59,960 nucleotides of DNA from assembly GCA_016194335.1 (NCBI GenBank), contig JACQBR010000008.1:64864-124823 (forward strand), given 5' to 3'. The notes below the pieces were generated by a model. It ran no database searches. It was not told where the DNA came from and saw only the letters and a program-made list of their open reading frames with translations. The position numbers and the translations under genes were made by a program. Numbering within the stretch: the first letter of the stretch is position 1; each line of letters starts with the position of its first letter. The DNA is from Microcaldota archaeon. GTDB lineage: Archaea > Micrarchaeota > Micrarchaeia > Norongarragalinales > UBA97. Below, one piece after another: positions 50,520 through 58,064 of the stretch.

Positions 50520-50797
50520 CCACCTGATTTAAAGTAAGCGCTGCAAGGGGCGTTTCTGCCCCTGCACATCCTATTTGGACTGCATTGAATTAAAAAACCT
50601 TTCTAAGTGCAAAGGCGTGCGGAGTGCCGCTGCTCCCGCGCTTTGAACGCCGGAGGGGGGAGTGGGATTGGAATCCGGAGGCCGCGAAGCTTGGGAGCCG
50701 TTCCCGCACATCGCACGACAGGGGAAGGGAAGGGGCTAAAGGCATTTAAGCTTTCAATCCGCTAAAGGAATCACCCCCAAGTGATTTTGGGGGGTTT
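50520..50797. other. Intergenic region between sepF and orc1, candidate origin
   Basis: 278 bases with no gene. It has CCGGAGG twice, at both ends of a G-rich stretch with GATTGGAATCC (about 50650-50684), and an A/T-rich patch (GAATTAAAAAACC near 50586). Archaeal origins often lie beside orc1 and have G-rich origin-recognition boxes. The match here is only suggestive. Confidence 0.3.
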
Positions 50798-50799
50798 TT
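50771..50799 (+). promoter_or_regulatory. Hairpin with T-run before orc1
   Basis: CCCCCAA (50774-50780) pairs with TTGGGGG (50787-50793) and a T-run follows. The overlapping TCAC/GTGA stem is an alternative fold. It sits about 20 bases before the orc1 start and could end incoming transcription or control orc1. Confidence 0.4.
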
Positions 50800-50818
50800 G
50801 CATTTTTCGGGTGGGCCA

Positions 50819-52027
50819 GTGCCGAGCTTTGACGAGTTGCTTTCGGGAAAGGGCGTGTTCGTGGACAAGAGCGTGCTCTCCCCCCACTACATTCCCGAGA
50901 CGCTCCACTTCCGCGACGAGGAAATACGCAAGATAATGCTCGGGGTCGCCCCGGTCCTGCAGGGGACGAAGGCGAAAAACCTCTTCATCTACGGCGGCAC
51001 GGGCACGGGCAAGACTTCAAGCGTGAGGCAGGTGATTGCAAAGCTGAAGGAGCGCGGGGTTGCCAACGTCTATTCCACCTATATGAACTGCCGCGTTTAC
51101 GACTCGCGCTACAAGGTCCTGCAGAAAATCATTTCCGACTTCAAGCCACACTTTTCCAAGACCGGCCATTCCTTCAGCGTGCTTTACGAGGAGCTTCTCG
51201 ACTGGCTCGAGCAGGGGAGCGGCGAGGAGAAGAAGGGCAGGCACCTCATCGTGGCGCTGGATGAAATCGACGTGGTGAAGGATCTGGACAACCTCGTCTA
51301 CACCCTCGTGCGCATCAACGACGACGTGCAGCGCGGGAGCCTCGCCATCATCGGCGTGAGCAACAAGGTGAACTTCAAGCAGAGGCTCGACCCCCGCAGC
51401 AAGAGCGCGCTTTACGAGGAGGAAGTGGTCTTCCAGCCTTACAACGCCGAGCAGCTTTCGGGAATCCTGCGCAACCGCGCCGCTTCAGCATTCGAAAAAG
51501 GCGTGGTTGACGAGAGCGCCGTGAACCTCGCGAGCGCCATCGCGGCCGGGGAGAACGGCGACGCGCGCTACGCCCTTTTGCTCCTCCTCCGCGCGGGCGA
51601 GTTGTGCGAGGAGCTTCCCGACAAGAAAATTTCAGACTCGGAAATCGAGCGCGCGAGAAAGCTTGCGGACGAGGACAAGGCGTTTGAGGTGATAAGCACT
51701 CTTCCCGAACACCAGCAGCTACTCCTCTACTCCCTCGCGTGCCTCGCGGAGGACGTTTCGTACCGCAAGCTCGTTGAGGACAACGGCGAGAAGCTCTACT
51801 TTTCGGGCGAGGTTTACGAACGCTACGCCTCGCTAAGCAGGAAATTGGGCCGCGACCCCCGCTCCTCCCGCTGGTACCGCGAGTACCTCAACGAGCTGGA
51901 ACTCCTGGGCCTGGTCCAGATGGTCGGCAGCGGCAAGGGCGTGCGCGGCCACACCACCCTCCTCAAGCTCGCCTACGACGCGCCGAGGGTGAAAAAGGCG
52001 GTCGAGAAGACGATAATGGCGGAGTGA
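50819..52027 (+). CDS. orc1: Orc1/Cdc6 replication initiator
   Basis: About 402 residues. AAA+ domain with FIYGGTGTGKTSSVRQV (Walker A), LIVALDEIDVV (Walker B), sensor 1 in AIIGVSNKVNF and sensor 2 in GENGDARYALLLL. A C-terminal winged helix follows (SLACLAEDVSYRKL, WYREYLNELELLGLVQMV). It binds origin DNA and loads MCM. GTG 50819 comes after a CGGGTGGG ribosome site; TTG at 50798 is an in-frame alternative. Confidence 0.93.
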   Translation: MPSFDELLSGKGVFVDKSVLSPHYIPETLHFRDEEIRKIMLGVAPVLQGTKAKNLFIYGGTGTGKTSSVRQVIAKLKERGVANVYSTYMNCRVYDSRYKVLQKIISDFKPHFSKTGHSFSVLYEELLDWLEQGSGEEKKGRHLIVALDEIDVVKDLDNLVYTLVRINDDVQRGSLAIIGVSNKVNFKQRLDPRSKSALYEEEVVFQPYNAEQLSGILRNRAASAFEKGVVDESAVNLASAIAAGENGDARYALLLLLRAGELCEELPDKKISDSEIERARKLADEDKAFEVISTLPEHQQLLLYSLACLAEDVSYRKLVEDNGEKLYFSGEVYERYASLSRKLGRDPRSSRWYREYLNELELLGLVQMVGSGKGVRGHTTLLKLAYDAPRVKKAVEKTIMAE

Positions 52028-52115
52028 GCGTTTACCGCTTAATCTCTTTCATGTGCCTCCAAACATGGCGTTGGAGGGAGTGGTGTAATTTCCCTTAACT
52101 TTTTTTTCCACAAGT

Positions 52116-52301
52116 TTAAGGTTCGTTAAGGGGGGTCATGAATTCGGCCACCGTTCTAGTGAATTTTTGGTGAATGGATTCAGTTGGTTCACGCCAGATT
52201 ATTTCTGCAATCTCCATTGGCATAAGCCTCTCTGGCCTCTTTGGATGGTAAAGCCGTTCCAGAACCAAATTGTGCTTGGGGGTAAGCCCAAGAGCGTCCA
52301 T
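52116..52301 (-). CDS. Small hypothetical protein
   Basis: 61 residues. GGGAGGTGA lies eight bases before ATG 52301, a strong archaeal ribosome site, which supports this as a real gene. LTPKHNLVLERLYHPKRP and MPMEIAEIIWREPTESIHQKFTR look like a small helix-turn-helix. Family not recognised. Confidence 0.6.
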   Translation of the reverse strand: MDALGLTPKHNLVLERLYHPKRPERLMPMEIAEIIWREPTESIHQKFTRTVAEFMTPLNEP

Positions 52302-52377
52302 TCAGTCACCTCCCACTTCTTTGGGGGGGTGTTAAAAAGATTTTGGAAGGGGGGGAAAGGACATGCTGCAAGCATCC

Positions 52378-52692
52378 TTAGGTTGGCACTTCAAAAACAA
52401 TCCTGTGGTTTTCGGGGGCTATCTTGAGTTCCTTGCGGTTCTTGAGGTGGTAGGCGTCCACCACTTCCATCGGGACGCGCAAGGCGTAGGAGTTGCCCTG
52501 CCTGGTCACCTTGGCAACCAGATGCTCCTTCTGCAGCCTCTTGATTGACAGTAGCGTTTCAACCGCTGCGCCGTCGAGGTATTCCTCTCCGCAAGGACAT
52601 TCCCAGCCCGGCACTTGCGAATTGTCAACACGCAGGGTGGAGGGCTTGGCCGTCTTGCCGCATGCGACGCATATCATTCCGTTCATAGTCAT
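52378..52692 (-). CDS. Zinc-finger/AbrB antitoxin
   Basis: About 104 residues. N-terminal YgiT-like zinc motif (CVACGKT and CPCGEEY) and C-terminal AbrB-type segment (AKVTRQGNSYALRVPMEVVDAY) make it a fused MqsA-like antitoxin. It directly follows the DUF4258 toxin gene; ATG 52692 is preceded by GGTGAT in the toxin stop region. Confidence 0.72.
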   Translation of the reverse strand: MTMNGMICVACGKTAKPSTLRVDNSQVPGWECPCGEEYLDGAAVETLLSIKRLQKEHLVAKVTRQGNSYALRVPMEVVDAYHLKNRKELKIAPENHRIVFEVPT

Positions 52693-52698
52693 ATCCAA

Positions 52699-52968
52699 TC
52701 ACCTTCTTTTTGGAGTCCTGATCAGGGCGGCGTGAGTCACCACCCGTACCGGCCGCCTGCTTGAGAAATCAAAAGATTCCGCCACGACGACTTTCAGCAG
52801 CCCTTCTTTTTTCGAGAGGCGCATTTCCTCAATTCCTTCCGCCCTCCCTGCGGTTTCATTCCCGTTTTCCAGCGCGTCCAGGACATCTTGCTGGTTCAGG
52901 CCTAGTTTTGAAATTTCGTGGTATGCGGAAGTGGAATACCGCACCTCCTCGTTTTTCCGGAGAATCAT
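52699..52968 (-). CDS. DUF4258 toxin-like protein
   Basis: 89 residues. EVRYSTSAYHEISKLGLNQQDVLDALENG and LLKVVVAESFD, then RPVRVVTHAALI match DUF4258, related to RelE/MqsR-like toxins that attack RNA. The paired antitoxin gene is right behind. A palindrome at 52987-52997 precedes it. Confidence 0.68.
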   Translation of the reverse strand: MILRKNEEVRYSTSAYHEISKLGLNQQDVLDALENGNETAGRAEGIEEMRLSKKEGLLKVVVAESFDFSSRRPVRVVTHAALIRTPKRR

Positions 52969-52986
52969 ATTTCAGCCCGCCATCGA

Positions 52987-52997
52987 ATATACTATAT
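52987..52997. promoter_or_regulatory. Palindromic operator candidate before the toxin gene
   Basis: ATATACTATAT is a perfect palindrome around a central C, 19 bases before the toxin ATG, within an A/T-rich promoter (TTATAAC nearby). The antitoxin is the likely ligand. Confidence 0.35.
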
Positions 52998-53071
52998 GTT
53001 ATAACGCCGCGTATATATAAACTTCGGTGGGAGTCAAAGGGATTTTGGAGCCGCCCCATCCGGTTTTTAAT

Positions 53072-53120
53072 TTGTAGTGTAACGAACTTCGGTAATTTTT
53101 CTCTAACGTGGTCACTACAA
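53072..53120. promoter_or_regulatory. Inverted TTGTAGTG pair at the fic 3' end
   Basis: TTGTAGTG (53072-53079) and CACTACAA (53113-53120) are perfect inverted copies just beyond the fic stop codon. The same motif flanks the fic promoter at 54053 and 54092. Confidence 0.45.
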
Positions 53121-53125
53121 CTGGC

Positions 53126-54046
53126 CTACTTTGCCGCCGAGAGCCATAGGTCCAGTGCCTTTTCCTCGTCGCGCGCGAAGAGCCGCGCAATGGGTCTTAG
53201 GTCCCCGCCGTCAGCCCGTTCGAGCGTCTTGTAGTAAGTCCTCCGCGTCCTCTTTTCCAAGATTATGGGCGGGAAGCCCGCGCGCATGAGCCTCAGGTTG
53301 CTCAACAGCCGCGCCAGCCTTCCGTTCCCGTCCGTGAAGGGATGTATCCAGACCAGTTCGTGATGCAGTTTGGCAGCCGACTCTATTGCGCCGCACCCTC
53401 CGTTCTTTGAGTTCAGCTCCCGTATTGCGTCTTTCATCAGTCCAGGCACTTCCTGCCATTTGGGCGGCGTATGCTCCGTTCCCGTGATGAAGACCTGTTC
53501 CTGGCGGTATTTGCCCGCGTTTTGGGCGTCTATCTTGTCGAGGATTATCGCGTGCAGTTGCAGAACCTGTTTTTCCGTTATCCCCTCCCGCCTCCTGCCC
53601 GCGAGTTTTTCAATCATTCCCAGCGCATCGGCGTGGTTGGTCGCCTCGAGATGCTCCTTCATCGACTTACCACCTATGGTGATTCCCCTTTCGAGAACCA
53701 GGTGCGTTTCCCTCAATGTCAGCCTGTTGCCTTCGATCGCGTTGGAGTTGTAAGTCATTTCAACCTCGAATTTCCTTCGAAGGCTTTCTAAAGCCGCAGG
53801 GGGAAGGGGCCTTAGGGAGTTCAGTTCGGCGAGCTTTTTCCCAATCCTTTCGCATTCCTCCGGTTCAATGAGGCCGGGTTTTTCCTCCGGCGGCGAGATC
53901 GATTGCTCCATGCAGTAGTCAAGCATCGCCCGCCTGTCCTTGAGGTATTTGAGGACTTTCTGCCTCACCTTGCCGTCTTCCCTCGAGTTCTCCACGACGA
54001 GGTAATAAGTTAGGACGCCCTTGCGGACTTCGCGCACGAATGACAT
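53126..54046 (-). CDS. Fic-family adenylyltransferase
   Basis: 306 residues. HPFTDGNGRL (residues 235-244) is the complete Fic motif with catalytic His. SNAIEGN (101-107) is the N-terminal inhibitory helix of class II Fic proteins, whose Glu blocks ATP binding and gives self-control. Residues 1-60 include a small beta hairpin (LTYYLVVENS) of unknown role. It probably transfers AMP to a target hydroxyl. ATG 54046 sits 27 bases after TATTTAAATC on the minus strand (GATTTAAATA), so the mRNA is leaderless. Confidence 0.88.
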   Translation of the reverse strand: MSFVREVRKGVLTYYLVVENSREDGKVRQKVLKYLKDRRAMLDYCMEQSISPPEEKPGLIEPEECERIGKKLAELNSLRPLPPAALESLRRKFEVEMTYNSNAIEGNRLTLRETHLVLERGITIGGKSMKEHLEATNHADALGMIEKLAGRRREGITEKQVLQLHAIILDKIDAQNAGKYRQEQVFITGTEHTPPKWQEVPGLMKDAIRELNSKNGGCGAIESAAKLHHELVWIHPFTDGNGRLARLLSNLRLMRAGFPPIILEKRTRRTYYKTLERADGGDLRPIARLFARDEEKALDLWLSAAK

Positions 54047-54052
54047 GAACAG

Positions 54053-54101
54053 TTGTAGTGTACGCCTGTATTTAAATCTCGCACATCCCGGTTACACTAC
54101 A
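54053..54101. promoter_or_regulatory. Inverted operator pair around the fic TATA box
   Basis: TGTAGTGTA (54054-54062) and TACACTACA (54093-54101) are exact inverted copies of nine bases. Between them lies the TATA box (54069-54078). One copy covers the space between TATA and start, the other the region upstream, so a bound dimer would block transcription. Confidence 0.55.
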
Positions 54102-54282
54102 GGAAGGCAATGCGAGCCTCCGAGGGCGAAGAAGGCTCCTGAGAAGACGATAATGAGCGGCTGAACGAATGGCGGCCGGGGAAGGCGGCAATGGGCGGCC
54201 GATTCGTTCATTCATGTTTTTCGAAACTCTTTAATACGATTCTTTCGTAATGTCTTTTGCAGTAGTCGGGTGATAGACCGGT

Positions 54283-54732
54283 TTGCCTAACAACGAGCGC
54301 GTGGAGGAAATCAGGGAGTACGTCACGGAAGAGCCGTACACGCAGAGGCGCATTTTCTACAGCGTTGCCGTCATCGTCATCCTCCTCTTCGGCGGTGCCG
54401 TGGTTTTCCACTCGCTTGAAAAGTGGACGTGGATAGATTCGTTCTACTTCGCCACCGTGTCCCTCACGACCGTGGGGTATGGCGACATCGTCCCCCAGCA
54501 CGAGATCACGCGCCTATTCCTCATCTTCTACCTCCTCTTCGGCGTCGCGACCGTGCTTTACGCGCTTAGCAACGTCGCGCGCTACTACCTCGAAAAGCGC
54601 GAGAGGCAGTTCGAGCGCAACATCAGGCGCGTGGTGACGCTGGGCAGCAAGATGAGCACCCTGGGCGAGAAGGTTTCGAGAATCAGGATTCCCCACCCGC
54701 CGACAATGCGCGGGCACGGCGGGAAGAAATAG
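54283..54732 (+). CDS. Two-helix potassium channel
   Basis: 149 residues. TM1 (VAVIVILLFGGAVVFHSL), selectivity filter TTVGYGD (residues 62-68), TM2 (LFLIFYLLFGVATVLYAL), then a charged helical tail. Tetrameric K+ channel. No RCK domain. TTG 54283 has GGGTGAT about eight bases upstream. It converges with the helicase gene. Confidence 0.88.
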   Translation: MPNNERVEEIREYVTEEPYTQRRIFYSVAVIVILLFGGAVVFHSLEKWTWIDSFYFATVSLTTVGYGDIVPQHEITRLFLIFYLLFGVATVLYALSNVARYYLEKRERQFERNIRRVVTLGSKMSTLGEKVSRIRIPHPPTMRGHGGKK

Positions 54733-54741
54733 CGCCATCCC

Positions 54742-55869
54742 CTATTCGGCTTTTTTCTGCACTGCGGTGATTCCGCAGTGGGAGAGTATTGCGTTCATTT
54801 TTTTCAATTCGGTTTGCGGGATGATGCTCACGCACTCGCCCGTTTTTCCCATCCTTCCCGTCCTTCCCGAGCGGTGGAGGTAGAACGACGGCGTGTTCGG
54901 CAGGCCGATGCTGTAGACGGTTTTCACGTCGGGAAAGTGCATCCCCCGCGCGCCGAGGTCGGTTGAGATGAGGACCGATTCGCTGCACCCCTGGACGAAC
55001 CTCCTCACTGCCGAGTGCCTCGCCTGGGAATCAAGGCCGGAGTGCAGGACGATGGGGTAGGGGAGCCCGAAGAAACGGAAGCTCTTGCGCAGCTCGTCGG
55101 CCTCTTCGGCAGAGTTGGCGAACACGAGGCTTTTGACCGGATTTTTCCCAATCAGTTTTGCAAGCGCGCGCGGGGCTTCGTCCGAGATGACGATGTAGTG
55201 CCTAACCGTTTGTGCAGCGGCGGTGCCGAGCTTGATTTTTTTGAAGTCGGCCTTGAGCAGCTTTGCCGCCATTTCAAGAACTTCCGCCGGCATCTGCACG
55301 GAAAAGAGCATCGTCTGGCGCGTTTTGGCAATTCGCGAGGCGATGTGCAGCACTTCCTTGCGGAACTCGTCGGCAAAAAGACGGTCGGCCTCGTCAAGAA
55401 TGAGGATGGAAAACAGGCTGGGCTTGAGAACGCCCTTCTGGAGAAGTTCGTGGAGCCTTCCCGGAGTGCCGATGACTATCTGGTAGCCATCCTTGATGAG
55501 TTCCGCCTGCCTTTTCGGGGGCGTTCCGCCATACGCGGCCACGATTCTCACGCTTGAGGCGCCCGCGAGCTTCCTTCCCTCGTTCGCCGCCTGGATGGCC
55601 AGTTCGCGCGAAGGCTCGATAATCACCGCCTTCAGCGTGGGGTCTTTCCCCATCCTTTCAACCAATGGGATGAGGAACGCCGCGGTCTTTCCCGTCCCGG
55701 TGGGCGAGCGGGCGATGAAGTCCCTCCCTTCCATTGCGGGGCGGAATGTGTCGGCCTGGATTTGCGTGAGATGCCTGAAGCCGAGCAGTTGGACCGATTC
55801 CTTCAAGTGGGGGTTGAGGCTCGCGATTATTTCTTCCGACTGCGATTGCAGCCCGCTTTCGTCGCTCAT
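54742..55869 (-). CDS. DEAD-box RNA helicase
   Basis: About 375 residues. FRHLTQIQADTFRP (Q motif), SPTGTGKTAA (I), PSRELAIQ (Ia), TPGRL (Ib), LDEADRLF (II), SVQM at the place of SAT (III), then VFANSAEEADEL (IV), LISTDLGARGMHFP (V) and HRSGRTGRMG (VI). Motif III SVQ instead of SAT is odd and could lower unwinding coupling. ATG 55869 overlaps the stop of the MsrQ-like gene. Confidence 0.88.
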   Translation of the reverse strand: MSDESGLQSQSEEIIASLNPHLKESVQLLGFRHLTQIQADTFRPAMEGRDFIARSPTGTGKTAAFLIPLVERMGKDPTLKAVIIEPSRELAIQAANEGRKLAGASSVRIVAAYGGTPPKRQAELIKDGYQIVIGTPGRLHELLQKGVLKPSLFSILILDEADRLFADEFRKEVLHIASRIAKTRQTMLFSVQMPAEVLEMAAKLLKADFKKIKLGTAAAQTVRHYIVISDEAPRALAKLIGKNPVKSLVFANSAEEADELRKSFRFFGLPYPIVLHSGLDSQARHSAVRRFVQGCSESVLISTDLGARGMHFPDVKTVYSIGLPNTPSFYLHRSGRTGRMGKTGECVSIIPQTELKKMNAILSHCGITAVQKKAE

Positions 55870-56597
55870 TTCACCACGGCGCCCTTGATGAGGAATGCTA
55901 TTGAGAAGAGGGCCAGCGCAAGCAGGATGATTCCCGCCCCGATAAAAGCGCCCCTGCCTGCGGTTCCAGCCCTGACTTTTTTCGCAAACGCGGCGAGCTC
56001 GAGGGCGAAGGTGGCGACGGTCACGCCGACGAGTGCGTAGCCCGCGGGGTTGTAGAGAATCGGCGTGTTGATTTGGGTGAAGTGCAGCACGGTTGCGATG
56101 AACGCGAAATAGGCAAGGCGATGCACAGTCTTCCAGTTCCTGAATCCCAGTTTCCTCATCGCCCAGTCGGTCGAGGTGAGGCAGAGGGGGATAAAAATGA
56201 CGAACGCAATCACCCCGAAGATGAGGGGATTGAAGTAGGGGTTGAGGCTGTAGAAGATTTGCCCCGGGTTGAAGCCCATGAAGAACGCAATGACGGAGAC
56301 GACGTGGAGGACGGCGAAGGTGAATCCCGCCACTCCCAGCGTGCGGCGGTAGGTGATGAAATTCCATTCCGGCCTAAGGGCGAAAAGCGGGCCGATTGCC
56401 AGGGCCAGCCCAATCAGCGTCGTGCCTGCAAGGGCGAAGCTGCGCTCGATGGAAGTTTCCATCCTTACCGCCCCGCTTGCGAGGAAGAAGTACTGGAATG
56501 CAAACTCCGCAAGCCAGAATGCGAGGGCTGCGGCTGAAGCCTTGAGGATGTAACTGCGCTTTTCCCACATTTCGCCCCGCAAAGAGCCCGCTTCCAT
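55866..56597 (-). CDS. MsrQ/YedZ-like heme membrane protein
   Basis: 243 residues with six or seven helices. Heme-ligand pattern of YedZ: YRRTLGVAGFTFAVLHVV (His98), WKTVHRLAYF (His159) and TVLHFTQ (His172). Close relatives reduce methionine sulfoxide reductase or act alone as flavin/heme electron carriers. Paralogue of 1121-1783, but better matched to the family. ATG 56597 or the ATG at residue 10 could start it. Coupled to the helicase gene by ATGA. Confidence 0.82.
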   Translation of the reverse strand: MEAGSLRGEMWEKRSYILKASAAALAFWLAEFAFQYFFLASGAVRMETSIERSFALAGTTLIGLALAIGPLFALRPEWNFITYRRTLGVAGFTFAVLHVVSVIAFFMGFNPGQIFYSLNPYFNPLIFGVIAFVIFIPLCLTSTDWAMRKLGFRNWKTVHRLAYFAFIATVLHFTQINTPILYNPAGYALVGVTVATFALELAAFAKKVRAGTAGRGAFIGAGIILLALALFSIAFLIKGAVVK

Positions 56598-56781
56598 TAG
56601 GATGTTATTGGTGCAAAAATGCTATTAAGACCTAAGGCGGTGAGAGGGGCGCGTGAATCTCAATCACTTAAGGCGGGAAATTGAAAGCGTGGCTGCAAAT
56701 CGCTTCACCCCCGGTTTGACGGCCGGTTTTTTCAGGCCAACCATAGCCTGTTTTTAAGGGAAATGCCCTTATTTTCCATTG

Positions 56782-56872
56782 ATAGCGGATTGCATGAATA
56801 ATGAAACATTGCCAGCAATCCGCTAGTTGCAAATCGCATTTCTAAAGTTCCAGAATTAATGCGATTTGCTAT
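56782..56872 (+). repeat. Palindromic element family A, copy 4 (91 bp)
   Basis: Both stems perfect (GCGGATTGC/GCAATCCGC and GCAAATCGC/GCGATTTGC). It lies 52 bases before the gnd start, within its likely promoter region. The single base on each side is G. Confidence 0.94.
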
Positions 56873-56923
56873 GAGTTGTGCGCTGCAAAAAAATTGGCTT
56901 TTCGCTTGGGCGGGTGGTCGACT

Positions 56924-57832
56924 ATGGAAATCGGTTTTGTCGGTCTTGGGAGGATGGGCCGCAACGTCGTTTTAAACCTCCTGGAAAAAAAGGTGCGCGT
57001 GGTTGCGCACAACCGTTCGCCAGAGAAAGTGAGGGAAATCGCCAAGGCGGGTGCCGTGCCCGCGTTTTCGCCCTCCGAGCTTTGCGCGAAACTCAAGTCC
57101 CCCCGCGTAATATGGCTGATGGTCACGGCGGGTGCGCCTGTTGATGAGATGATTGCGGAATTGCTTCCGCACCTCCGCAAGGGCGATTTGCTCATTGACG
57201 GCGGCAATTCCTTCTACAAGGATTCGATTGGGCGCCACGATTCGCTGCGGTCGGGGGGAATCGACTTTCTCGACGTGGGGACCAGCGGCGGCCTCGGCGG
57301 GGCGCGTCACGGCGCGTGCCTCACCATCGGCGGGGAGGAGACGGTTTTCAAAAAGGCCGAGCTGCTCTTCAAACTCGTCGCCTGCAAGGACGGCTACGCC
57401 CACGTCGGGGGTGCAGGTGCTGGCCATTACGTCAAGATAATCCACAACGGGATGGAGTACGCCCTGCTGCAGGCTTACGGCGAGGGGTTCGAGGCCCTTG
57501 CGCAGTCGCCTTACAAATTGGATTTGCCAAAAGTGGCGAAAGTGTGGCAGCACGGCAGCGTCATCCGCTCGTGGCTTCTCGAGCTTGCGCAATCCGCTCT
57601 TGAGAAGGACCCGCGCCTCGATCGGCTCGAGGGCGAAGTGGGAGGGGGCGAGACGGGCAGGTGGGCCATAGGGCAGGCGTGGGAGGCCGGCGCGCCCTTT
57701 TCCTCCGTGGCAAATGCCTACTCGGCGCGCCTGCGCTCGCGGCAGAAGGATTCCTTCTCCGGAAAGGTGATTGCCGCGGTGCGCAACGGGTTCGGCGGCC
57801 ACGAAGTGACTCGGCGCGAAGGCCGCAAATGA
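56924..57832 (+). CDS. gnd: 6-phosphogluconate dehydrogenase, decarboxylating
   Basis: 302 residues, the short form. MEIGFVGLGRMGRNVVLNL (NAD(P)-binding), LIDGGNSFYKDSIGR, DVGTSGGLGGARHGACL and HYVKIIHNGMEYALLQAYGEG (catalytic Lys) are present. It makes ribulose 5-phosphate and CO2. This enzyme is rare in archaea. ATG 56924 gives the canonical start; the longer open frame upstream starts in the repeat element and is not genuine. Confidence 0.9.
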   Translation: MEIGFVGLGRMGRNVVLNLLEKKVRVVAHNRSPEKVREIAKAGAVPAFSPSELCAKLKSPRVIWLMVTAGAPVDEMIAELLPHLRKGDLLIDGGNSFYKDSIGRHDSLRSGGIDFLDVGTSGGLGGARHGACLTIGGEETVFKKAELLFKLVACKDGYAHVGGAGAGHYVKIIHNGMEYALLQAYGEGFEALAQSPYKLDLPKVAKVWQHGSVIRSWLLELAQSALEKDPRLDRLEGEVGGGETGRWAIGQAWEAGAPFSSVANAYSARLRSRQKDSFSGKVIAAVRNGFGGHEVTRREGRK

Positions 57833-58064
57833 AGAAGGCGTTTTCAATACCCCCGTCCCTTCGTGGCGTGAAGGAACCGAAGGAGAGAGCGATTCCCGCC
57901 ACTGGGGGATTGAAGGAAAGGGAGAAAAAGCGAATCCCAAGTGGTTTTCCCCCCTTGTTAGGACCCACTGCCTTTTAATCCCTTTGGCAGGCTAATTCCT
58001 TTAAAGGCGGGCGTGCTTCGGCCGGGGGTTTCGCCTGTTTTGTGCGGGTGGGGTGTTTCTGGAA
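57833..58064. other. Region between gnd and the surface-protein gene
   Basis: 232 bases. An ATG overlapping the gnd stop opens a 49-codon frame (MKKAFSIPPSLRG...) with unlikely composition; I leave it out. CCTTTAAAGG near 58000 is a possible TATA and GGGTGGGG near 58047 a possible ribosome site for the next gene. Confidence 0.4.

Noticed and set aside
57661-57978. Open frame overlapping the end of gnd and the following gap
   Set aside because: It is out of frame with gnd over most of its length; the part after gnd (MKKAFSIPPSLRG...) has unlikely composition.
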